A stretch of DNA of 64,000 bases from Ulva prolifera (GCA_023078555.1 JALAAN010000010.1:744001-808000); one strand, 5' to 3'; shown: positions 13,212 to 27,412, numbered from the stretch's first letter. Numbers and translations: made by a program. The notes: generated by a model not told the origin, from the letters alone.

Positions 13212-15728
13212 CAAATTAATGTGATGTAGAGGTTTGGAGGCAATCAAGTGATAACTCAGGGCTAGGGCTGCTATCAATGATGAAATGGCAGCGCGCTCTC
13301 CCGCCACTCATGCAGAAATCCCGCGCCTCACAAAAACAGGTTCCCAACCTCACGTTAGGGGCTGAATCTTTGCACATGATGCTCTCTTTGTCAAAGGAAT
13401 GTGGTCTAGAAATTTGGAGGCAATCAAGTGATAAGTCAGGGCTAGGGCTGCTATCAATGTTGAAATGGCAGCGTGCTCCCATGCCACTCATGCAAAAATC
13501 TCGCGCCTCACAAAAACATGTTCCCAACCTCATTTTGAGGGCTGAATCTTTGCACATGATGCTCTCTATGTCAAAGGAATGTGGTGTAGAAGTTTGGAGG
13601 CAATCAAGTGATAAGTCAGGGCTAGGGCTGCTATCAATGATGAAATGGCAGCGCGCTCTCCCGCCACTCATGCAGAAATCCCGCGCCTCACAAAAACAGG
13701 TTCCCAACCTCACGTTAGGGGCTGAATCTTTGCACATGATGCTCTCTTTGTCAAAGGAATGTGGTCTAGAAGTTTGGAGGCAATCAAGTGATAAGTCAGG
13801 GCTAGGGCTGCTATCAATGTTGAAATGGCAGCGTGCTCCCATGCCACTCATGCAAAATCTCGCGCCTCACAAAAACATGTTCCCAACCTCATTTTTGAGG
13901 CTGAATCTTTGCACATGATGCTCTCTATGTCACAGGAATGTGGTCTAGAAGTTTGGAGGCAATCAAGTGACAAGTCAGGGCAAGGGCTGCTATCAATGTT
14001 GAAATGGCAGCGCGCTCTCCCGCCACACATGCAGAAATCCCGCGCCTCACAAAAACATGTTCCCAACCTCACGTTAGGGGCTGAATCTTTGCACATGATG
14101 CTCTCTATGTCAAAGGAATGTGGTCTAGAAGTTTGGAGGCAATCAAGTGATAAGTCAGGGCTAGGGCTGCCATCAATGTTGAAATGGCAGCGTGCTCCCA
14201 TGCCACTCATGCAGAAATCCCGCGCCTCACAAAAACATGTTCACAACATCACGTTAGGGGCTGAATCTTTGCACATGATGCTCTCTATGTCAAAGGAATG
14301 TGGTCTAGAAGTTTGGAGGCAATCAAGTGATAAGTCAGGGCTAGGGCTGCTATCAATGTTGAAATGGCAGCGTGCTCCCATGCCCCTCATGCAGAAATCT
14401 CGCCCTCACAAAAACAGGTTCCCAACCTCACGTCCGGGGCTGAATCTTTGCACATGATGCTCTCTATGTCAAAGGAATGTGGTGTAGAAGTTTGGAGGCA
14501 ATCAAGTGATAAGTCAGGGCTAGGGCTGCTATCAATGTTGAAATGGCAGCGTGCTCCCATGCCCCTCATGCAGAAATCCCGCGCCTCACAAAAACAGGTT
14601 CCCAACCTCACGTTAGGGGCTGAATCTTTGCACATGATACTCTCTATGTCACAGGAATGTGGTCTAGAAGTTTGGAGGCAATCAAGTGATAAGTCAGGGC
14701 AAGGGCTGCTATCAATGTTGAAATGGCAGCGCGCTCTCCCGCCACACATGCAGAAATCCCGCGCCTCACAAAAACATGTTCCCAACCTCACGTTAGGGGC
14801 TGAATCTTTGCACATGATGCTCTCTATGTCAAAGGAATGTGGTGTAGAAGTTTGGAGGCAATCAAGTGATAAGTCAGGGCTAGGGCTGCCATCAATGTTG
14901 AAATGGCAGCGTGCTCCCATGCCACTCATGCAGAAATCCCGCGCCTCACAAAAACATGTTCCCAACATCACGTTAGGGGCTGAATCTTTGCACATGATGC
15001 TCTCTATGTCAAAGGAATGTGGTGTAAAAGTTTGGAGGCAATCAAGTGATAAGTCAGGGCTAGGGCTGCTATCAATGTTGAAATGGCAGCGCGCTCTCCC
15101 GCCACTCATGCAGAAATCCCGCGCCTCACAAAAACAGGTTCCCAACCTCACGTTAGGGGCTGAATCTTTGCACATGATGCTCTCTTTGTCAAAGGAATGT
15201 GTTCTAGAAGTTTGGAGGCAATCAAGTGATAAGTCAGGGCAAGGGTTGCTATCAATGTTGAAAAGGCAGCGCGCTCTCCCGCCCCTCATGCAGAAATCCC
15301 GCGCCTCACAAAAACAGGTTCCCAACCTCACGTTAGGTGCTGAATCTTTGCACATGATGCTCTCTATGTCAAAGGAATGTGGTCTAGAAGTTTGGAGGCA
15401 ATCAAGTGACAAGTCAGGGCAAGGGCTGCTATCAATGTTGAAATGGCAGCGCGCTCTCCCGCCACTCATGCAGAAATCCCGCGCTTCACAAAAACAGGTT
15501 CCCAACCTCACGTTAGGGGCTGAATCTTTGCACATGATACTCTCTATGTCACAGGAATGTGGTCTAGAAGTTTGGAGGCAATCAAGTGATAAGTCAGGGC
15601 AAGGGCTCCTATCAATGTTGAAATGGCAGCGCGCTCTCCCGCCACTCATGCAGAAATCTCGCCCTCACAAAAACAGGTTCCCAACCTCACGTTAAGGGCT
15701 GAATCTTTGCACATGATGCTCTCTATGT
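13212..15728 (+). repeat. HOR copy 0 (14 monomers, internally shortened)
   Basis: Begins with the same signature that opens copies A, B and C: ctctctatgtcaaattaatg followed by gataactcagg and atcaatgatgaaatgg. The first ~1.24 kb (13216-14457) parallels 15733-16975. The series then jumps near 14590 to the subtypes found at the end of the unit, including gtgtaaaagtttgg (~15020) and gaatgtgttctag (~15195). It lacks the tgtataatt marker monomer, which fits loss of the middle of the unit by unequal exchange. Homopolymer shortenings occur at about 13531 (cattttgagggctg) and 13854 (atgcaaaatctc). Confidence 0.75.
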
Positions 15729-18700
15729 CAAATTAATGTGATGTGAGGGTTTGGAGGCAATCAAGTGATAACTCAGGGCTAGGGCTGCTATCAATGATGA
15801 AATGGCAGCGCGCTCTCCCGCCACTCATGCAGAAATCCCGCGCCTCACAAAAACAGGTTCCCAACCTCACGTTAGGGGCTGAATCTTTGCACATGATGCT
15901 CTCTTTGTCAAAGGAATGTGGTCTAGAAATTTGGAGGCAATCAAGTGATAAGTCAGGGCTAGGGCTGCTATCAATGTTGAAATGGCAGCGTGCTCCCATG
16001 CCACTCATGCAAAAATCTCGCGCCTCACAAAAACATGTTCCCAACCTCATTTTTGAGGCTGAATCTTTGCACATGATGCTCTCTATGTCAAAGGAATGTG
16101 GTGTAGAAGTTTGGAGGCAATCAAGTGATAAGTCAGGGCTAGGGCTGCTATCAATGATGAAATGGCAGCGCGCTCTCCCGCCACTCATGCAGAAATCCCG
16201 CGCCTCACAAAAACAGGTTCCCAACCTCACGTTAGGGGCTGAATCTTTGCACATGATGCTCTCTTTGTCAAAGGAATGTGGTCTAGAAGTTTGGAGGCAA
16301 TCAAGTGATAAGTCAGGGCTAGGGCTGCTATCAATGTTGAAATGGCAGCGTGCTCCCATGCCACTCATGCAAAAATCTCGCGCCTCACAAAAACATGTTC
16401 CCAACCTCATTTTTGAGGCTGAATCTTTGCACATGATGCTCTCTATGTCACAGGAATGTGGTCTAGAAGTTTGGAGGCAATCAAGTGACAAGTCAGGGCA
16501 AGGGCTGCTATCAATGTTGAAATGGCAGCGCGCTCTCCCGCCACACATGCAGAAATCCCGCGCCTCACAAAAACATGTTCCCAACCTCACGTTAGGGGCT
16601 GAATCTTTGCACATGATGCTCTCTATGTCAAAGGAATGTGGTCTAGAAGTTTGGAGGCAATCAAGTGATAAGTCAGGGCTAGGGCTGCCATCAATGTTGA
16701 AATGGCAGCGTGCTCCCATGCCACTCATGCAGAAATCCCGCGCCTCACAAAAACATGTTCACAACATCACGTTAGGGGCTGAATCTTTGCACATGATGCT
16801 CTCTATGTCAAAGGAATGTGGTCTAGAAGTTTGGAGGCAATCAAGTGATAAGTCAGGGCTAGGGCTGCTATCAATGTTGAAATGGCAGCGTGCTCCCATG
16901 CCCCTCATGCAGAAATCTCGCCCTCACAAAAACAGGTTCCCAACCTCACGTCCGGGGCTGAATCTTTGCACATGATGCTCTCTATGTCAAAGGAATGTGG
17001 TGTAGAAGTTTGGAGGCAATCAAGTGATAAGTCAGGGCTAGGGCTGCTATCAATGTTGAAATGGCAGCGTGCTCCCATGCCCCTCATGCAGAAATCCCGC
17101 GCCTCACAAAAACATGTTCCCAACCTCACGTTAGGGGCTGAATCTTTGCACATGATGCTCTCTATGTCAAAGGAATGTGGTGTAGAAGTTTGGAGGCCAT
17201 CAAGTGACAAGTCAGGGCAAGGGCTGCTATCAATGTTGAAATGGCAGCGCGCTCTCCCGCCACTCATGCAGAAATCCCGCGCTTCACAAAAACAGGTTCC
17301 CAACCTCACGTTAGGGGCTGAATCTTTGCACATGATACTCTCTATGTCACAGGAATGTGGTCTAGAAGTTTGGAGGCAATCAAGTGATAAGTCAGGGCTA
17401 GGGCTGCTATCAATGTTGAAAAGGCAGCGCGCTCTCCCGCCCCTCATGCAGAAATCCCGCGCCTCACAAAAACAGGTTCCCAACCTCACGTTAGGGGCTG
17501 AATCTTTGCACATGATACTCTCTATGTCACAGGAATGTGGTCTAGAAGTTTGGAGGCAATCAAGTGATAAGTCAGGGCAAGGGCTCCTATCAATGTTGAA
17601 ATGGCAGCGCGCTCTCCCGCCACTCATGCAGAAATCTCGCCCTCACAAAAACAGGTTCCCAACCTCACGTTAGGGGCTGAATCTTTGCACATGATGCTCT
17701 CTATGTCAAAGGAATGTGGTCTAGAAGTTTGGAGGCAATCAAGTGACAAGTCAGGGCAAGGGTTGCTATCAATGTTGAAATGGCAGCGCGCTCTCCCGCC
17801 CCTCATGCAGAAATCTCGCCCTCACAAAAACAGGTTCCCAACCTCACGTTCGGGGCTGAATCTTTGCACATGATGCTCTCTATGTCAAAGGAATGTGGTG
17901 TAGAAGTTTGGAGGCAATCAAGTGATAAGTCAGGGCTAGGGCTGCTATCAATGTTGAAATGGCAGCGTGCTCCCATGCCACTCATGCAAAAATCTCGCGC
18001 CTCACAAAAACATGTTCCCAACCTCATTTTTGAGGCTGAATCTTTGCACATGATGCTCTCTATGTCACAGGAATGTGGTCTAGAAGTTTGGAGGCAATCA
18101 AGTGATAAGTCAGGGCAAGGGCTCCTATCAATGTTGAAATGGCAGCGCGCTCTCCCGCCACTCATGCAGAAATCTCGCCCTCACAAAAACAGGTTCCCAA
18201 CCTCACGTTAAGGGCTGAATCTTTGCACATGATGCTATCTATGTATAATTAATGTGATGTGAGGGTTTGGAGGCAATCAAGTGATAACTCAGGGCTAGGG
18301 CTGCTTTAAATGTTGAAATGGCAGCGTGCTCCCATGCCACTCATGCAGAAATCTCGCACCTCACAAAAACAGGTTCCCAACCTCACCTTAGGGGCTGAAT
18401 CTTTGCACATGATGCTCTCTATGTCAAAGGAATGTGGTGTAGAAGTTTGGAGGCAATCAAGTGATAAGTCAGGGCTAGGGCTGCTATCAATGATGAAATG
18501 GCAGCGCGCTCTCCCGCCACTCATGCAGAAATCCCGCGCCTCACAAAAACAGGTTCCCAACCTCACGTTAGGGGCTGAATCTTTGCACATGATGCTCTCT
18601 TTGTCAAAGGAATGTGGTCTAGAAATTTGGAGGCAATCAAGTGATAAGTCAGGGCTAGGGCTGCTATCAATGTTGAAATGGCAGCGCGCTCTCCCGCCAC

Positions 18701-21481
18701 TCATGCAGAAATCCCGCGCCTCACAAAAACAGGTTCCCAACCTCACGTTAGGGGCTGAATCTTTGCACATAATGCTCTCTATGTCAAAGGAATGTGGTCT
18801 AGAAGTTTGGAGGCAATCAAGTGACAAGTCAGGGCAAGGGCTGCTATCAATGTTGAAATGGCAGCGCGCTCTCCCGCCACTCATGCAGAAATCCCGCGCT
18901 TCACAAAAACAGGTTCCCAACCTCACGTTAGGGGCTGAATCTTTGCACATGATACTCTCTATGTCACAGGAATGTGGTCTAGAAGTTTGGAGGCAATCAA
19001 GTGATAAGTCAGGGCAAGGGCTCCTATCAATGTTGAAATGGCAGCGCGCTCTCCCGCCACTCAGGCAGAAATCTCGCCCTCACAAAAACAGGTTCCCAAC
19101 CTCACGTTAAGGGCTGAATCTTTGCACATGATGCTATCTATGTCAAATTAATGTGATGTGAGGGTTTGGAGGCAATCAAGTGATAACTCAGGGCTAGGGC
19201 TGCTTTAAATGTTGAAATGGCAGCGTGCTCCCATGCCACTCATGCAGAAATCTCGCACCTCACAAAAACAGGTTCCCAACCTCACCTTAGGGGCTGAATC
19301 TTTGCACATGATGCTCTCTATGTCAAAGGAATGTGGTGTAGAAGTTTGGAGGCAATCAAGTGATAAGTCAGGGCTAGGGCTGCTATCAATGATGAAATGG
19401 CAGCGCGCTCTCCCGCCACTCATGCAGAAATCCCGCGCCTCACAAAAACAGGTTCCCAACCTCACGTTAGGGGCTGAATCTTTGCACATGATGCTCTCTT
19501 TGTCAAAGGAATGTGGTCTAGAAATTTGGAGGCAATCAAGTGATAAGTCAGGGCTAGGGCTGCTATCAATGTTGAAATGGCAGCGCGCTCTCCCGCCACA
19601 CATGCAGAAATCCCGCGCCTCACAAAAACATGTTCCCAACCTCACGTTAGGGGCTGAATCTTTGCACATGATGCTCTCTATGTCAAAGGAATGTGGTGTA
19701 GAAGTTTGGAGGCAATCAAGTGATAAGTCAGGGCTAGGGCTGCCATCAATGTTGAAATGGCAGCGTGCTCCCATGCCACTCATGCAGAAATCCCGCGCCT
19801 CACAAAAACATGTTCCCAACATCACGTTAGGGGCTGAATCTTTGCACATGATGCTCTCTATGTCAAAGGAATGTGGTCTAGAAGTTTGGAGGCAATCAAG
19901 TGATATGTCAGGGCTAGGGCTGCTATCAATGTTGAAATGGCAGCGTGCTCCCATGCCCCTCATGCAGAAATCTCGCCCTCACAAAAACAGGTTCCCAACC
20001 TCACGTTCGGGGCTGAATCTTTGCACATGATGCTCTCTATGTCAAAGGAATGTGGTGTAGAAGTTTGGAGGCAATCAAGTGATAAGTCAGGGCTAGGGCT
20101 GCTATCAATGTTGAAATGGCAGCGTGCTCCCATGCCCCTCATGCAGAAATCCCGCGCCTCACAAAAACATGTTCCCAACCTCACGTTAGGGGCTGAATCT
20201 TTGCACATGATGCTCTCTATGTCAAAGGAATGTGGTGTAGAAGTTTGGAGGCCATCAAGTGACAAGTCAGGGCAAGGGCTGCTATCAATGTTGAAATGGC
20301 AGCGCGCTCTCCCGCCACTCATGCAGAAATCCCGCGCTTCACAAAAACAGGTTCCCAACCTCACGTTAGGGGCTGAATCTTTGCACATGATACTCTCTAT
20401 GTCACAGGAATGTGGTCTAGAAGTTTGGAGGCAATCAAGTGATAAGTCAGGGCTAGGGCTGCTATCAATGTTGAAAAGGCAGCGCGCTCTCCCGCCCCTC
20501 ATGCAGAAATCCCGCGCCTCACAAAAACAGGTTCCCAACCTCACGTTAGGGGCTGAATCTTTGCACATGATACTCTCTATGTCACAGGAATGTGGTCTAG
20601 AAGTTTGGAGGCAATCAAGTGATAAGTCAGGGCAAGGGCTGCTATCAATGTTGAAATGGCAGCGCGCTCTCCCGCCACACATGCAGAAATCCCGCGCCTC
20701 ACAAAAACATGTTCCCAACCTCACGTTAGGGGCTGAATCTTTGCACATGATGCTCTCTATGTCAAAGGAATGTGGTGTAGAAGTTTGGAGGCAATCAAGT
20801 GATAAGTCAGGGCTAGGGCTGCTATCAATGTTGAAATGGCAGCGCGCTCTCCCGCCACTCATGCAGAAATCCCGCGCCTCACAAAAACAGGTTCCCAACC
20901 TCACGTTAGGGGCTGAATCTTTGCACATGATGCTCTCTTTGTCAAAGGAATGTGTTCTAGAAGTTTGGAGGCAATCAAGTGATAAGTCAGGGCAAGGGTT
21001 GCTATCAATGTTGAAAATGCAGCGCGCTCTCCCGCCCCTCATGCAGAAATCCCGCGCCTCACAAAAACAGGTTCCCAACCTCACGTTAGGTGCTGAATCT
21101 TTGCACATGATGCTCTCTATGTCAAAGGAATGTGGTCTAGAAGTTTGGAGGCAATCAAGTGACAAGTCAGGGCAAGGGCTGCTATCAATGTTGAAATGGC
21201 AGCGCGCTCTCCCGCCACTCATGCAGAAATCCCGCGCTTCACAAAAACAGGTTCCCAACCTCACGTTAGGGGCTGAATCTTTGCACATGATACTCTCTAT
21301 GTCACAGGAATGTGGTCTAGAAGTTTGGAGGCAATCAAGTGATAAGTCAGGGCAAGGGCTCCTATCAATGTTGAAATGGCAGCGCGCTCTCCCGCCACTC
21401 ATGCAGAAATCTCGCCCTCACAAAAACAGGTTCCCAACCTCACGTTAAGGGCTGAATCTTTGCACATGATGCTCTCTATGT
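15729..21481 (+). repeat. HOR copy A (5,753 bp, 32 monomers)
   Basis: Bounded by identical opening signatures at 15729 and 21482. Carries tgtataatt at 18242, ctcaggcag near 19063, cacataatgctc near 18766, gatatgtcagg near 19911 and the ttcacaacatc monomer near 16760. Its first ~1 kb translates identically to that of copy B (15733-16728 against 21486-22481), and so do 18306-18950 against 24417-25061 and 19205-19963 against 25316-26074. Compared with B it lacks a two-monomer duplication and has one extra monomer near 20.4-20.6 kb. Confidence 0.88.
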
Positions 21482-24400
21482 CAAATTAATGTGATGTGAG
21501 GGTTTGGAGGCAATCAAGTGATAACTCAGGGCTAGGGCTGCTATCAATGATGAAATGGCAGCGCGCTCTCCCGCCACTCATGCAGAAATCCCGCGCCTCA
21601 CAAAAACAGGTTCCCAACCTCACGTTAGGGGCTGAATCTTTGCACATGATGCTCTCTTTGTCAAAGGAATGTGGTCTAGAAATTTGGAGGCAATCAAGTG
21701 ATAAGTCAGGGCTAGGGCTGCTATCAATGTTGAAATGGCAGCGTGCTCCCATGCCACTCATGCAAAAATCTCGCGCCTCACAAAAACATGTTCCCAACCT
21801 CATTTTTGAGGCTGAATCTTTGCACATGATGCTCTCTATGTCAAAGGAATGTGGTGTAGAAGTTTGGAGGCAATCAAGTGATAAGTCAGGGCTAGGGCTG
21901 CTATCAATGATGAAATGGCAGCGCGCTCTCCCGCCACTCATGCAGAAATCCCGCGCCTCACAAAAACAGGTTCCCAACCTCACGTTAGGGGCTGAATCTT
22001 TGCACATGATGCTCTCTTTGTCAAAGGAATGTGGTCTAGAAGTTTGGAGGCAATCAAGTGATAAGTCAGGGCTAGGGCTGCTATCAATGTTGAAATGGCA
22101 GCGTGCTCCCATGCCACTCATGCAAAAATCTCGCGCCTCACAAAAACATGTTCCCAACCTCATTTTTGAGGCTGAATCTTTGCACATGATGCTCTCTATG
22201 TCACAGGAATGTGGTCTAGAAGTTTGGAGGCAATCAAGTGACAAGTCAGGGCAAGGGCTGCTATCAATGTTGAAATGGCAGCGCGCTCTCCCGCCACACA
22301 TGCAGAAATCCCGCGCCTCACAAAAACATGTTCCCAACCTCACGTTAGGGGCTGAATCTTTGCACATGATGCTCTCTATGTCAAAGGAATGTGGTCTAGA
22401 AGTTTGGAGGCAATCAAGTGATAAGTCAGGGCTAGGGCTGCCATCAATGTTGAAATGGCAGCGTGCTCCCATGCCACTCATGCAGAAATCCCGCGCCTCA
22501 CAAAAACATGTTCACAACATCACGTTAGGGGCTGAATCTTTGCACATGATGCTCTCTATGTCAAAGGAATGTGGTCTAGAAGTTTGGAGGCAATCAAGTG
22601 ATAAGTCAGGGCTAGGGCTGCTATCAATGTTGAAATGGCAGCGTGCTCCCATGCCCCTCATGCAGAAATCTCGCCCTCACAAAAACAGGTTCCCAACCTC
22701 ACGTCCGGGGCTGAATCTTTGCACATGATGCTCTCTATGTCAAAGGAATGTGGTCTAGAAGTTTGGAGGCAATCAAGTGATAAGTCAGGGCTAGGGCTGC
22801 CATCAATGTTGAAATGGCAGCGTGCTCCCATGCCACTCATGCAGAAATCCCGCGCCTCACAAAAACATGTTCACAACATCACGTTAGGGGCTGAATCTTT
22901 GCACATGATGCTCTCTATGTCAAAGGAATGTGGTCTAGAAGTTTGGAGGCAATCAAGTGATAAGTCAGGGCTAGGGCTGCTATCAATGTTGAAATGGCAG
23001 CGTGCTCCCATGCCCCTCATGCAGAAATCTCGCCCTCACAAAAACAGGTTCCCAACCTCACGTCGGGGCTGAATCTTTGCACATGATGCTCTCTATGTCA
23101 AAGGAATGTGGTGTAGAAGTTTGGAGGCAATCAAGTGATAAGTCAGGGCTAGGGCTGCTATCAATGTTGAAATGGCAGCGTGCTCCCATGCCCCTCATGC
23201 AGAAATCCCGCGCCTCACAAAAACATGTTCCCAACCTCACGTTAGGGGCTGAATCTTTGCACATGATGCTCTCTATGTCAAAGGAATGTGGTGTAGAAGT
23301 TTGGAGGCCATCAAGTGACAAGTCAGGGCAAGGGCTGCTATCAATGTTGAAATGGCAGCGCGCTCTCCCGCCACTCATGCAGAAATCCCGCGCTTCACAA
23401 AAACAGGTTCCCAACCTCACGTTAGGGGCTGAATCTTTGCACATGATACTCTCTATGTCACAGGAATGTGGTCTAGAAGTTTGGAGGCAATCAAGTGATA
23501 AGTCAGGGCTAGGGCTGCTATCAATGTTGAAAAGGCAGCGCGCTCTCCCGCCCCTCATGCAGAAATCCCGCGCCTCACAAAAACAGGTTCCCAACCTCAC
23601 GTTAGGGGCTGAATCTTTGCACATGATACTCTCTATGTCACAGGAATGTGGTCTAGAAGTTTGGAGGCAATCAAGTGATAAGTCAGGGCAAGGGCTCCTA
23701 TCAATGTTGAAATGGCAGCGCGCTCTCCCGCCACTCATGCAGAAATCTCGCCCTCACAAAAACAGGTTCCCAACCTCACGTTAGGGGCTGAATCTTTGCA
23801 CATGATGCTCTCTATGTCAAAGGAATGTGGTCTAGAAGTTTGGAGGCAATCAAGTGACAAGTCAGGGCAAGGGTTGCTATCAATGTTGAAATGGCAGCGC
23901 GCTCTCCCGCCCCTCATGCAGAAATCTCGCCCTCACAAAAACAGGTTCCCAACCTCACGTTCGGGGCTGAATCTTTGCACATGATGCTCTCTATGTCAAA
24001 GGAATGTGGTGTAGAAGTTTGGAGGCAATCAAGTGATAAGTCAGGGCTAGGGCTGCTATCAATGTTGAAATGGCAGCGTGCTCCCATGCCACTCATGCAA
24101 AAATCTCGCGCCTCACAAAAACATGTTCCCAACCTCATTTTTGAGGCTGAATCTTTGCACATGATGCTCTCTATGTCACAGGAATGTGGTCTAGAAGTTT
24201 GGAGGCAATCAAGTGATAAGTCAGGGCAAGGGCTCCTATCAATGTTGAAATGGCAGCGCGCTCTCCCGCCACTCATGCAGAAATCTCGCCCTCACAAAAA
24301 CAGGTTCCCAACCTCACGTTAAGGGCTGAATCTTTGCACATGATGCTATCTATGTATAATTAATGTGATGTGAGGGTTTGGAGGCAATCAAGTGATAACT

Positions 24401-27400
24401 CAGGGCTAGGGCTGCTTTAAATGTTGAAATGGCAGCGTGCTCCCATGCCACTCATGCAGAAATCTCGCACCTCACAAAAACAGGTTCCCAACCTCACCTT
24501 AGGGGCTGAATCTTTGCACATGATGCTCTCTATGTCAAAGGAATGTGGTGTAGAAGTTTGGAGGCAATCAAGTGATAAGTCAGGGCTAGGGCTGCTATCA
24601 ATGATGAAATGGCAGCGCGCTCTCCCGCCACTCATGCAGAAATCCCGCGCCTCACAAAAACAGGTTCCCAACCTCACGTTAGGGGCTGAATCTTTGCACA
24701 TGATGCTCTCTTTGTCAAAGGAATGTGGTCTAGAAATTTGGAGGCAATCAAGTGATAAGTCAGGGCTAGGGCTGCTATCAATGTTGAAATGGCAGCGCGC
24801 TCTCCCGCCACTCATGCAGAAATCCCGCGCCTCACAAAAACAGGTTCCCAACCTCACGTTAGGGGCTGAATCTTTGCACATAATGCTCTCTATGTCAAAG
24901 GAATGTGGTCTAGAAGTTTGGAGGCAATCAAGTGACAAGTCAGGGCAAGGGCTGCTATCAATGTTGAAATGGCAGCGCGCTCTCCCGCCACTCATGCAGA
25001 AATCCCGCGCTTCACAAAAACAGGTTCCCAACCTCACGTTAGGGGCTGAATCTTTGCACATGATACTCTCTATGTCACAGGAATGTGGTCTAGAAGTTTG
25101 GAGGCAATCAAGTGATAAGTCAGGGCAAGGGCTCCTATCAATGTTGAAATGGCAGCGCGCTCTCCCGCCACTCAGGCAGAAATCTCGCCCTCACAAAAAC
25201 AGGTTCCCAACCTCACGTTAAGGGCTGAATCTTTGCACATGATGCTATCTATGTCAAATTAATGTGATGTGAGGGTTTGGAGGCAATCAAGTGATAACTC
25301 AGGGCTAGGGCTGCTTTAAATGTTGAAATGGCAGCGTGCTCCCATGCCACTCATGCAGAAATCTCGCACCTCACAAAAACAGGTTCCCAACCTCACCTTA
25401 GGGGCTGAATCTTTGCACATGATGCTCTCTATGTCAAAGGAATGTGGTGTAGAAGTTTGGAGGCAATCAAGTGATAAGTCAGGGCTAGGGCTGCTATCAA
25501 TGATGAAATGGCAGCGCGCTCTCCCGCCACTCATGCAGAAATCCCGCGCCTCACAAAAACAGGTTCCCAACCTCACGTTAGGGGCTGAATCTTTGCACAT
25601 GATGCTCTCTTTGTCAAAGGAATGTGGTCTAGAAATTTGGAGGCAATCAAGTGATAAGTCAGGGCTAGGGCTGCTATCAATGTTGAAATGGCAGCGCGCT
25701 CTCCCGCCACACATGCAGAAATCCCGCGCCTCACAAAAACATGTTCCCAACCTCACGTTAGGGGCTGAATCTTTGCACATGATGCTCTCTATGTCAAAGG
25801 AATGTGGTGTAGAAGTTTGGAGGCAATCAAGTGATAAGTCAGGGCTAGGGCTGCCATCAATGTTGAAATGGCAGCGTGCTCCCATGCCACTCATGCAGAA
25901 ATCCCGCGCCTCACAAAAACATGTTCCCAACATCACGTTAGGGGCTGAATCTTTGCACATGATGCTCTCTATGTCAAAGGAATGTGGTCTAGAAGTTTGG
26001 AGGCAATCAAGTGATATGTCAGGGCTAGGGCTGCTATCAATGTTGAAATGGCAGCGTGCTCCCATGCCCCTCATGCAGAAATCTCGCCCTCACAAAAACA
26101 GGTTCCCAACCTCACGTTCGGGGCTGAATCTTTGCACATGATGCTCTCTATGTCAAAGGAATGTGGTGTAGAAGTTTGGAGGCAATCAAGTGATAAGTCA
26201 GGGCTAGGGCTGCTATCAATGTTGAAATGGCAGCGTGCTCCCATGCCCCTCATGCAGAAATCCCGCGCCTCACAAAAACATGTTCCCAACCTCACGTTAG
26301 GGGCTGAATCTTTGCACATGATGCTCTCTATGTCAAAGGAATGTGGTGTAGAAGTTTGGAGGCCATCAAGTGACAAGTCAGGGCAAGGGCTGCTATCAAT
26401 GTTGAAATGGCAGCGCGCTCTCCCGCCACTCATGCAGAAATCCCGCGCTTCACAAAAACAGGTTCCCAACCTCACGTTAGGGGCTGAATCTTTGCACATG
26501 ATACTCTCTATGTCACAGGAATGTGGTCTAGAAGTTTGGAGGCAATCAAGTGATAAGTCAGGGCAAGGGCTGCTATCAATGTTGAAATGGCAGCGCGCTC
26601 TCCCGCCACACATGCAGAAATCCCGCGCCTCACAAAAACATGTTCCCAACCTCACGTTAGGGGCTGAATCTTTGCACATGATGCTCTCTATGTCAAAGGA
26701 ATGTGGTGTAGAAGTTTGGAGGCAATCAAGTGATAAGTCAGGGCTAGGGCTGCTATCAATGTTGAAATGGCAGCGCGCTCTCCCGCCACTCATGCAGAAA
26801 TCCCGCGCCTCACAAAAACAGGTTCCCAACCTCACGTTAGGGGCTGAATCTTTGCACATGATGCTCTCTTTGTCAAAGGAATGTGTTCTAGAAGTTTGGA
26901 GGCAATCAAGTGATAAGTCAGGGCAAGGGTTGCTATCAATGTTGAAAATGCAGCGCGCTCTCCCGCCCCTCATGCAGAAATCCCGCGCCTCACAAAAACA
27001 GGTTCCCAACCTCACGTTAGGTGCTGAATCTTTGCACATGATGCTCTCTATGTCAAAGGAATGTGGTCTAGAAGTTTGGAGGCAATCAAGTGACAAGTCA
27101 GGGCAAGGGCTGCTATCAATGTTGAAATGGCAGCGCGCTCTCCCGCCACTCATGCAGAAATCCCGCGCTTCACAAAAACAGGTTCCCAACCTCACGTTAG
27201 GGGCTGAATCTTTGCACATGATACTCTCTATGTCACAGGAATGTGGTCTAGAAGTTTGGAGGCAATCAAGTGATAAGTCAGGGCAAGGGCTCCTATCAAT
27301 GTTGAAATGGCAGCGCGCTCTCCCGCCACTCATGCAGAAATCTCGCCCTCACAAAAACAGGTTCCCAACCTCACGTTAAGGGCTGAATCTTTGCACATGA

Positions 27401-27412
27401 TGCTCTCTATGT
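21482..27412 (+). repeat. HOR copy B (5,931 bp, 33 monomers)
   Basis: Bounded by opening signatures at 21482 and 27413. The offset to copy A is 5753 bp up to about 22.7 kb and then 6111 bp, because two monomers (the pair ending in a ttcacaacatc type and a 179-bp type) are duplicated at about 22.72-23.08 kb. One monomer present in A at about 20.4-20.6 kb is missing at about 26.5 kb, so the offset to the next copy is 5931 bp. A one-base loss, cgtcggggctg, lies near 23062 where A and C have cgtccggggctg. Confidence 0.88.
22721..23078 (+). repeat. Two-monomer internal duplication in HOR copy B
   Basis: The pair ctgccatcaatg / ttcacaacatc plus the following 179-bp monomer appears twice in succession: ttcacaacatc near 22511 and 22870, and the cgtccggg or cgtcggg type near 22702 and 23062. 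Copy A has one such pair (near 16760), while B and C have two. The net size is 358 bp (359 minus the base lost near 23062). Edges are uncertain by up to one monomer because duplicated monomers are near-identical. Confidence 0.8.

Noticed and set aside
19937..21448. 503-residue open frame (+), the longest in the window, with a 60-residue periodic protein
   Set aside because: It is the 180-bp satellite read in its one open + frame. The opposite strand is equally open over 19960-21402, starts and ends coincide with 179-bp monomers, and variation between units is mostly residue-changing. No domain or signal sequence is visible.
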